From Pseudomonadota bacterium (GTDB lineage Bacteria; Pseudomonadota; Alphaproteobacteria; Rhodobacterales; Rhodobacteraceae), in NCBI GenBank assembly GCA_027623875.1, contig JAQBUS010000017.1:1-11351 (forward strand): 11,351 nucleotides of DNA, in the 5' to 3' direction. Shown here piece by piece: positions 7,473 through 11,351 of the stretch. The position numbers and the translations under genes were made by a program. How positions within the stretch are numbered: position 1 is the stretch's first letter; every line of letters begins with the position of its first letter. Under the pieces are notes generated by a model. The model had not been told where the DNA came from, did not search any database, and was given only the letters and a program-made list of their open reading frames with translations.

Positions 7473-7537
7473 CTGAAAGACCTCCTCTCATAAGCTTAAA
7501 TTAATTAGTTATTTTAATAAACATACGCATATTAACA

Positions 7538-8200
7538 CTATGACCGGCTGCTAGATGCAAGGAAATTCCCTAGTGCCATCCCGACAGCTGCCTGCGTTGG
7601 ATCGATCACCGGAACGTTCAGACTTTTCTCTAATGCAAGACGGTGTTTGGCTAGGCCAGCACACCCTAGAATCACAACATCGGCACCATCATCGACTAAT
7701 TGGCCTCCAGTAAACAAAAGCTTATCAAACGTTTGTGTTCCAGAAACTGTTTCTTCTACAGTTAAATTTAAAGGTCTTTCTCCGATACATCTCTCTAGTA
7801 CCCCCATTTTTCTCATATATTTTGTATGTCGCTTTACTGATGAAATACCAATGGCCAAAACCCCAAACTGATCACCCCTTGATAATGCCATTAGAACACC
7901 TGATTCCAAAATTCCATAAACAGGTACGTGAGAAATTGATCTACAAGCATCAATTCCAGGATCTGAGTAACACGCAATTACAAAAGAACTAGCGTCATTG
8001 CGTTGGGTAATTACATTCAGGATCTGAGGAATTACCGAGTCAGAATCTATTTGGTTTTCTATTCCAAACGGACCCTTAAGATTAGTTACGCATTCTATAT
8101 TTGGTCCACCCTCCAGTTGATAGGCAACAAGGGCATCATTAAGACCTTGAGTAACCGCATCATTTGAGTTCGGGTTAATAACAATAATTGGGCCCTGCAT
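7538..8200 (-). CDS. Asp/Glu/hydantoin racemase family protein
   Basis: This cofactor-independent racemase family uses two cysteines to move a proton on and off the alpha carbon of amino acids, hydantoins or allantoin. The 220-residue product has the NPNSN motif (9-13) and both catalytic cysteines: C77 in IACYSDPG and C180 in ILGCAGLAKHR. The 103-residue separation is close to that of known hydantoin racemases. Cytoplasmic, no signal peptide. Its GAGGAAAG ribosome site overlaps the stop of the upstream hydantoinase gene, with an 11-base gap, so the two are likely co-translated. Context favours a hydantoin-like substrate made configurationally suitable for the neighbouring hydantoinase. An allantoin or maleate-type activity cannot be excluded by sequence alone. 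Confidence 0.86.
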   Translation of the reverse strand: MQGPIIVINPNSNDAVTQGLNDALVAYQLEGGPNIECVTNLKGPFGIENQIDSDSVIPQILNVITQRNDASSFVIACYSDPGIDACRSISHVPVYGILESGVLMALSRGDQFGVLAIGISSVKRHTKYMRKMGVLERCIGERPLNLTVEETVSGTQTFDKLLFTGGQLVDDGADVVILGCAGLAKHRLALEKSLNVPVIDPTQAAVGMALGNFLASSSRS

Positions 8201-8211
8201 AATTTCTTTCC

Positions 8212-9672
8212 TCAGCTTGTTAAGTTTGCTCCAAAGTTTTTTTCAATATCTAATTCTAAAGCTTGATGTCCTGGGATCCCTGTTAAATCGATCTTGCCTC
8301 TAGCTATAAACTTTCCGTGAGAATGATCTCCTACTAACTGACCATCCATAATAACGGGCTTTCCTCTTGTTATTACGCTTGTTGGCCATCCAGTCAGCTC
8401 TAAGCCCTCATAGGGTGTATAATCCATTGCATCATGCTGGTTCTGGGCTGTAACGACACGCTTTAAGTTTGGGTCCCATATGGCAATATCAGCATCTGCA
8501 CCAACTGAAATAGAGCCCTTTTGAGGTAACATACCATAGGTTCGAGCAGCGTTGGTTGAGCTAAGCCTTACAAACTGCTGAAGTGTAATTCTTCCCTTGT
8601 TAACTCCCTCTGAAAACAACAAAGGTAGACGAGTGGCAATACCCGGCATGCCATTAGCTATTTGTTGGAATGTAGCGTCGACGCCCTTCGAAAGCTTTCC
8701 AGTCTCATCAAAGCGATAGGGCGAATGATCAGATGAAAACACATCAAAGGTTCCTAGCTGTAAATGTCTCCATAAAGCCTCTTGGGTTTCACTATCCCTC
8801 ACTGGAGGGGAGCACATAAACTTAGCACCCTCCATACCAGGCCTATCAAGATCTTTCCTATTTAAAAATAAATACTGAGGACAGGTTTCAGCAAAAATTT
8901 TCAACCCCTCATTTCTTGCATCCCTTACTAAGTTAGCTCCTGCAGGTGTCGAAACATGCACAATTAATAGGGGTGCATCGACGAACTTTGACAACATTAT
9001 AGCCCTACTTATAGCTTCAACCTCCGCCAACGCTGGATGACTAATAGCGTGATATCGAGGGGCTGTGTGCCCCCCTTTAATTAATTTCTCTGAAACCCAG
9101 TTAATTATTCCACTATTTTCAGCATGAACCATAGTTAGAGCTCCATACTCTTTTGCTGTATGGAGGACTTCTAAGAATTGTTCGTCTGTGATTTTTAAAA
9201 GGTCATAGGTCATGAACACCTTAAAGGAGGTAACGCCTCGAGCCACAGCTTTCGGGAACTCTCTTTCCATCACATTACCCGAGAGATCAGATATGATAAG
9301 ATGATAGCTAAAATCTATAACCGAGGAATTAAGTGATCGACTATCATATAAATCCAACGTCTCCAAAAGGCCCATACCACGGTGTTGGGCTGCAAAAGGA
9401 ATAAAACAGGTATTACCACCATAGGCTGCACTAACACTCCCACTACGATAATCATCACTTGTAACTCCACCAGTGGCACTCTCCTGAGCTATGTGACAGT
9501 GGGCTTCTATACCACCAGGCAAGACCAATTTATTACTGGCATCAATCTTTTCACTTCCTAAAAGATCATAGCCAAGAGTTTGGATAGTTCCATTTTTTAT
9601 ACCCACATCAGCCTTGTAGGTTTCTGTTGCGGTAACTATCGTACCACCAGATATCACCAAATCATGCAGCAT
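8212..9672 (-). CDS. Dihydropyrimidinase / D-hydantoinase family cyclic amidohydrolase
   Basis: These binuclear-metal enzymes hydrolytically open six- or five-membered cyclic ureides or imides. The 486-residue product has every metal ligand of the family: H58 and H60 in PGGIEAHCHI, carboxylated K151 in TSFKVFMTYD, H183 in MVHAEN, H239 in IVHVST and D315 in SSDHSPYR. Y156 matches the substrate-contacting tyrosine. The usual Asp of PGGID is Glu (E56). It fits the dihydropyrimidinase/hydantoinase branch better than allantoinase. GAGGG lies 4 bases before ATG, a short spacing. It follows the lyase gene by 20 bases and precedes the racemase by 11. The natural substrate is unknown; dihydrouracil, a 5-substituted hydantoin or another cyclic imide are all possible. 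Confidence 0.9.
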   Translation of the reverse strand: MLHDLVISGGTIVTATETYKADVGIKNGTIQTLGYDLLGSEKIDASNKLVLPGGIEAHCHIAQESATGGVTSDDYRSGSVSAAYGGNTCFIPFAAQHRGMGLLETLDLYDSRSLNSSVIDFSYHLIISDLSGNVMEREFPKAVARGVTSFKVFMTYDLLKITDEQFLEVLHTAKEYGALTMVHAENSGIINWVSEKLIKGGHTAPRYHAISHPALAEVEAISRAIMLSKFVDAPLLIVHVSTPAGANLVRDARNEGLKIFAETCPQYLFLNRKDLDRPGMEGAKFMCSPPVRDSETQEALWRHLQLGTFDVFSSDHSPYRFDETGKLSKGVDATFQQIANGMPGIATRLPLLFSEGVNKGRITLQQFVRLSSTNAARTYGMLPQKGSISVGADADIAIWDPNLKRVVTAQNQHDAMDYTPYEGLELTGWPTSVITRGKPVIMDGQLVGDHSHGKFIARGKIDLTGIPGHQALELDIEKNFGANLTS

Positions 9673-9692
9673 TATTCCCTCTTAATTTTACT

Positions 9693-10658
9693 TTAGATAC
9701 CATAGTTTTCTAAGATAATATCTAACCCTGTTTGAACTAAACGGCTTTCCAATCTACTCATCAAACGACTTAGTTCAGTTTGATCAATACCCGACAAAAC
9801 GGTTCTTGGCATGCGTACGAATGGGCTATCAATCACCTTCTTTCTGTATAGAATTTCTTTTCTAAGAGACATCCCAATACCAATTTGTTGTTCATACCTA
9901 ATAAGTGGTAGAAAAGCGTCAAAAATATTTTCTGCCTCGTCTATTTTTCCTTCCCGATGCAAGCCTTCAACTGCAACAAGCATTTCTGGGTAAGCAAAAC
10001 CCGTCATTGCTCCATCTGCTCCCCTTTGAAGCTCTTGAGGTAAGAATAAAGCCGCATTACCAACCAAAATTGATAACCTAGGAATACCCTTAACCTCACT
10101 ACTTTGCCGAAGTGCAGTTAATTTATTTAAACCCGGCCAATCCTCATGCTTAAACATCACAATTTGAGAAAAATCAGTTGCCAGTTTTACAATAGTCGGA
10201 ACAGAAATATGTACATTTGTTGTCTGTGGAAAGTCTTGATAACAAATTGGCACATCTGGCCCTAAGTGAGAGCAGACCATATCAAAATAGGAAAGAATCT
10301 TTTGCTCTGTGTTCAAGCCTGAGGCTGGCGCCACCATAACGCCCCCAGCACCAGAATCCATCGAATGTCTAGTCAATGCTTGTAAAGTATTAATTCCTGG
10401 CGAAGAAACCCCTACTACTACAGGGATTTTTCCATTAACTCTTTTTATAACCTGTGAAACAAACAGATTAGACTCGTCAAGACTGAGTTTATTAGCTTCA
10501 CCCATCATCCCTAGTATCGTTATTCCAGAAACACCGGAGTCAAGATAGTAATCGACAAGTCTATCAGTGCTTAACTTATCAACAGCCCCAACATCATTAA
10601 AAGGCGTGATAGCGATAATAAAAACTCCGCCAGAATTTCTATCAATCATTTTACTCAC
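9693..10658 (-). CDS. DapA/NAL-superfamily lyase, probably not dihydrodipicolinate synthase
   Basis: The superfamily forms a Schiff base between a barrel lysine and a 2-oxo acid, then runs an aldol cleavage, condensation or dehydration. The 321-residue product has the barrel opening GGVFIIAITPF, the GxxGE motif as GMMGE (50-54), Tyr140 in CYQDFP and the Schiff-base lysine K170 in VMFKHEDWPG. It is longer than typical DapA (about 290-300 residues). The threonine pair of GTTGE is replaced by two methionines, so a normal DapA reaction is unlikely. GTG 10658 is chosen because GGAGG (10671-10667) lies 8 bases upstream; ATG 10649 would be 17 bases away. It leads the tight three-gene run. I infer that it processes a carbon skeleton released by the hydantoinase and amidase, or makes their substrate. 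Confidence 0.85.
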   Translation of the reverse strand: MSKMIDRNSGGVFIIAITPFNDVGAVDKLSTDRLVDYYLDSGVSGITILGMMGEANKLSLDESNLFVSQVIKRVNGKIPVVVGVSSPGINTLQALTRHSMDSGAGGVMVAPASGLNTEQKILSYFDMVCSHLGPDVPICYQDFPQTTNVHISVPTIVKLATDFSQIVMFKHEDWPGLNKLTALRQSSEVKGIPRLSILVGNAALFLPQELQRGADGAMTGFAYPEMLVAVEGLHREGKIDEAENIFDAFLPLIRYEQQIGIGMSLRKEILYRKKVIDSPFVRMPRTVLSGIDQTELSRLMSRLESRLVQTGLDIILENYGI

Positions 10659-10666
10659 AATTTAAG

Positions 10667-10671
10667 CCTCC
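10667..10671 (-). promoter_or_regulatory. Ribosome binding site deciding the GTG start of the lyase gene
   Basis: GGAGG on the minus strand stands 8 bases before GTG 10658 and 17 bases before the next in-frame ATG (10649), which supports the GTG start. Confidence 0.75.
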
Positions 10672-10681
10672 AGTTTTAACT

Positions 10682-10709
10682 ATTATATTAGTCTTTATAT
10701 TTCTTATAA
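10682..10709 (-). promoter_or_regulatory. Candidate promoter of the lyase-hydantoinase-racemase genes
   Basis: On the minus strand TTATAA (10709-10704) and a perfect TATAAT (10687-10682) are separated by 16 bases. A transcript would start near 10675 and have a leader of about 17 bases including the GGAGG site. The -35 box matches only four of six positions. The region is AT-rich, so chance matches are possible. Confidence 0.45.
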
Positions 10710-10715
10710 GACTAA
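10688..10715. repeat. Inverted repeat overlapping the candidate promoter, possible operator
   Basis: TTAGTCTT (10688-10695) and AAGACTAA (10708-10715) are perfect 8-base inverted arms with a 12-base spacer. The pairing continues outward imperfectly, one mismatch then 9 more pairs with two G-U, to about 10678 and 10725. The inner part contains the palindrome CTTATAAG (10703-10710). It covers the -35 box and abuts the -10 box. No T-run follows on the minus strand, so an operator is a better guess than a terminator. Confidence 0.5.
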
Positions 10716-10731
10716 AGTAGTAGTTGGTTTT

Positions 10732-11351
10732 CTACACTCTAGATATCTTCACTCCAAATGAATATATAATCAAAGCAAACCATATCATAGAGAACACTAT
10801 GAGCTTAGAGGTGCCAAAGTCTTCTTTAAATATAAAAATTGCGATAATAAATATCATAGTAGGAACTAAGTATTGGAGAATCCCAATAGTCGATAGGCGG
10901 AGTAACTTCGCTCCATTTACATAGAGCATCATAGGTAGTGCAGTGGCTAATCCTGTACCTATTAAGAGTAACGGATTTACATACGACGTATCATAAAAAT
11001 GTCCAAAACCTTTCTTTTCTAAGGTTATAACATAATAAAAAGCAATCGGTGAAAGCACTAGCACTTCCAAAAAAAAACCTTGGCTTGGACCGATAGGCAG
11101 TGATTTTTTTAAAAATGCATATGTTCCCCAACTTAAGGTTATTCCAAGCGGAATCCAAGGTAAATTTCCAGTTTCCCAACTCAAAAAGCTTACTGCGCAA
11201 ACGACTATTAAAATAGCGATCAACTGGGCCCGATTCAAATGCTCTTTAAGTAATACAGCACCTAAAAAAATACTAAATAAAGGATTAACAAAATATCCCA
11301 AGGCCGCATCCAGCGCATGCCCAGATGTCATTGCCCAAACATATATTCCCC
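10732..11351 (-). CDS. RarD-like permease of the drug/metabolite transporter superfamily, 5' end outside window
   Basis: The gene runs off the right edge. About 206 codons are visible, and the full protein of roughly 300 residues would have about 95 more at the N-terminus. The reading frame is open to the edge, so the ATG at 11331 is internal: the visible start GIYVWAMTSGHALDAALGYFVNPL matches the mid-protein segment of RarD proteins (YVWAVNxGH...SLGYFINPL). Seven hydrophobic segments can be counted, agreeing with the C-terminal part of a 10-helix EamA-type carrier. It sits in the inner membrane. RarD proteins are annotated from a chloramphenicol-sensitivity link, but their real substrates are mostly unknown. 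Here the same-strand catabolic genes, 73 bases downstream, suggest uptake or export of a related small metabolite; this is inference. Confidence 0.88.
   Translation of the reverse strand, partial: GIYVWAMTSGHALDAALGYFVNPLFSIFLGAVLLKEHLNRAQLIAILIVVCAVSFLSWETGNLPWIPLGITLSWGTYAFLKKSLPIGPSQGFFLEVLVLSPIAFYYVITLEKKGFGHFYDTSYVNPLLLIGTGLATALPMMLYVNGAKLLRLSTIGILQYLVPTMIFIIAIFIFKEDFGTSKLIVFSMIWFALIIYSFGVKISRV

Noticed and set aside
8212..9672. Reading the hydantoinase and racemase as allantoinase plus allantoin racemase of a purine pathway.
   Set aside because: The PGGIEAHCH and SFKVFMTY motifs fit the dihydropyrimidinase/hydantoinase branch better, and no other allantoin-pathway gene is present. It remains a minor alternative for the racemase.
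9693..10658. Annotating the lyase as dapA of lysine biosynthesis.
   Set aside because: The GTTGE threonines are missing, the protein is longer than usual and the context is catabolic.
11329..11331. ATG at 11331 as the start of the permease gene.
   Set aside because: The frame stays open to the window edge, and the residues before this Met (GIYVWA) match the middle of RarD proteins, so the gene is cut by the edge.
1..11351. CRISPR arrays, tRNA or rRNA genes, insertion sequences and attachment sites.
   Set aside because: No regularly spaced repeats, cloverleaf-like sequences, transposase motifs or terminal inverted repeats were seen on either strand by eye.

Overview
The window is a compact, AT-rich stretch of bacterial chromosome with two gene blocks that converge near position 6,070. 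A tandem glycine riboswitch in front of a gcvT-gcvH-gcvP operon, a single-chain P-protein, an envelope-anchored triheme cytochrome c and a RarD-type permease all point to a Gram-negative proteobacterium. The gene style would suit a streamlined, probably marine alphaproteobacterium, but that is inference; no rRNA or tRNA is present to test it. I see no mobile elements, CRISPR arrays or broken genes.

Plus strand, left block (1-6061). A two-aptamer glycine riboswitch (about 32-183) and its expression platform (184-266) lead into gcvT (TTG start), gcvH and gcvP. These encode the T, H and P proteins of the glycine cleavage system. Lipoamide dehydrogenase (L protein) is not in the window. The platform has no intrinsic terminator, and the gcvT ribosome binding site is complementary to a segment of aptamer 1, so translational control looks likely. 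After a 116-bp AT-rich gap with a possible promoter comes a gene for a triheme c-type cytochrome. It resembles the electron-accepting subunits of periplasm-facing alcohol/aldehyde dehydrogenases and molybdenum hydroxylases, but no catalytic partner lies beside it.

Minus strand, right block (6090-11351, transcribed right to left). The order is a RarD-like permease (cut by the window edge), a DapA-superfamily lyase that is probably not DapA, a dihydropyrimidinase/hydantoinase, an Asp/Glu/hydantoin racemase and an amidase-signature hydrolase. The lyase, hydantoinase and racemase genes are 11-20 bp apart; the permease and amidase are separated from them by 73 and 65 bp. The enzymes suggest catabolism of a cyclic ureide or imide: transport, racemisation, ring opening, amide or carbamoyl hydrolysis, and cleavage or dehydration of the carbon skeleton. 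No recognisable carbamoylase, dihydropyrimidine dehydrogenase or allantoin-specific enzyme is present, so the substrate cannot be named. This cluster is the best candidate for an undescribed pathway. A dyad overlapping a good -10 box in front of the lyase gene is a plausible operator for it.
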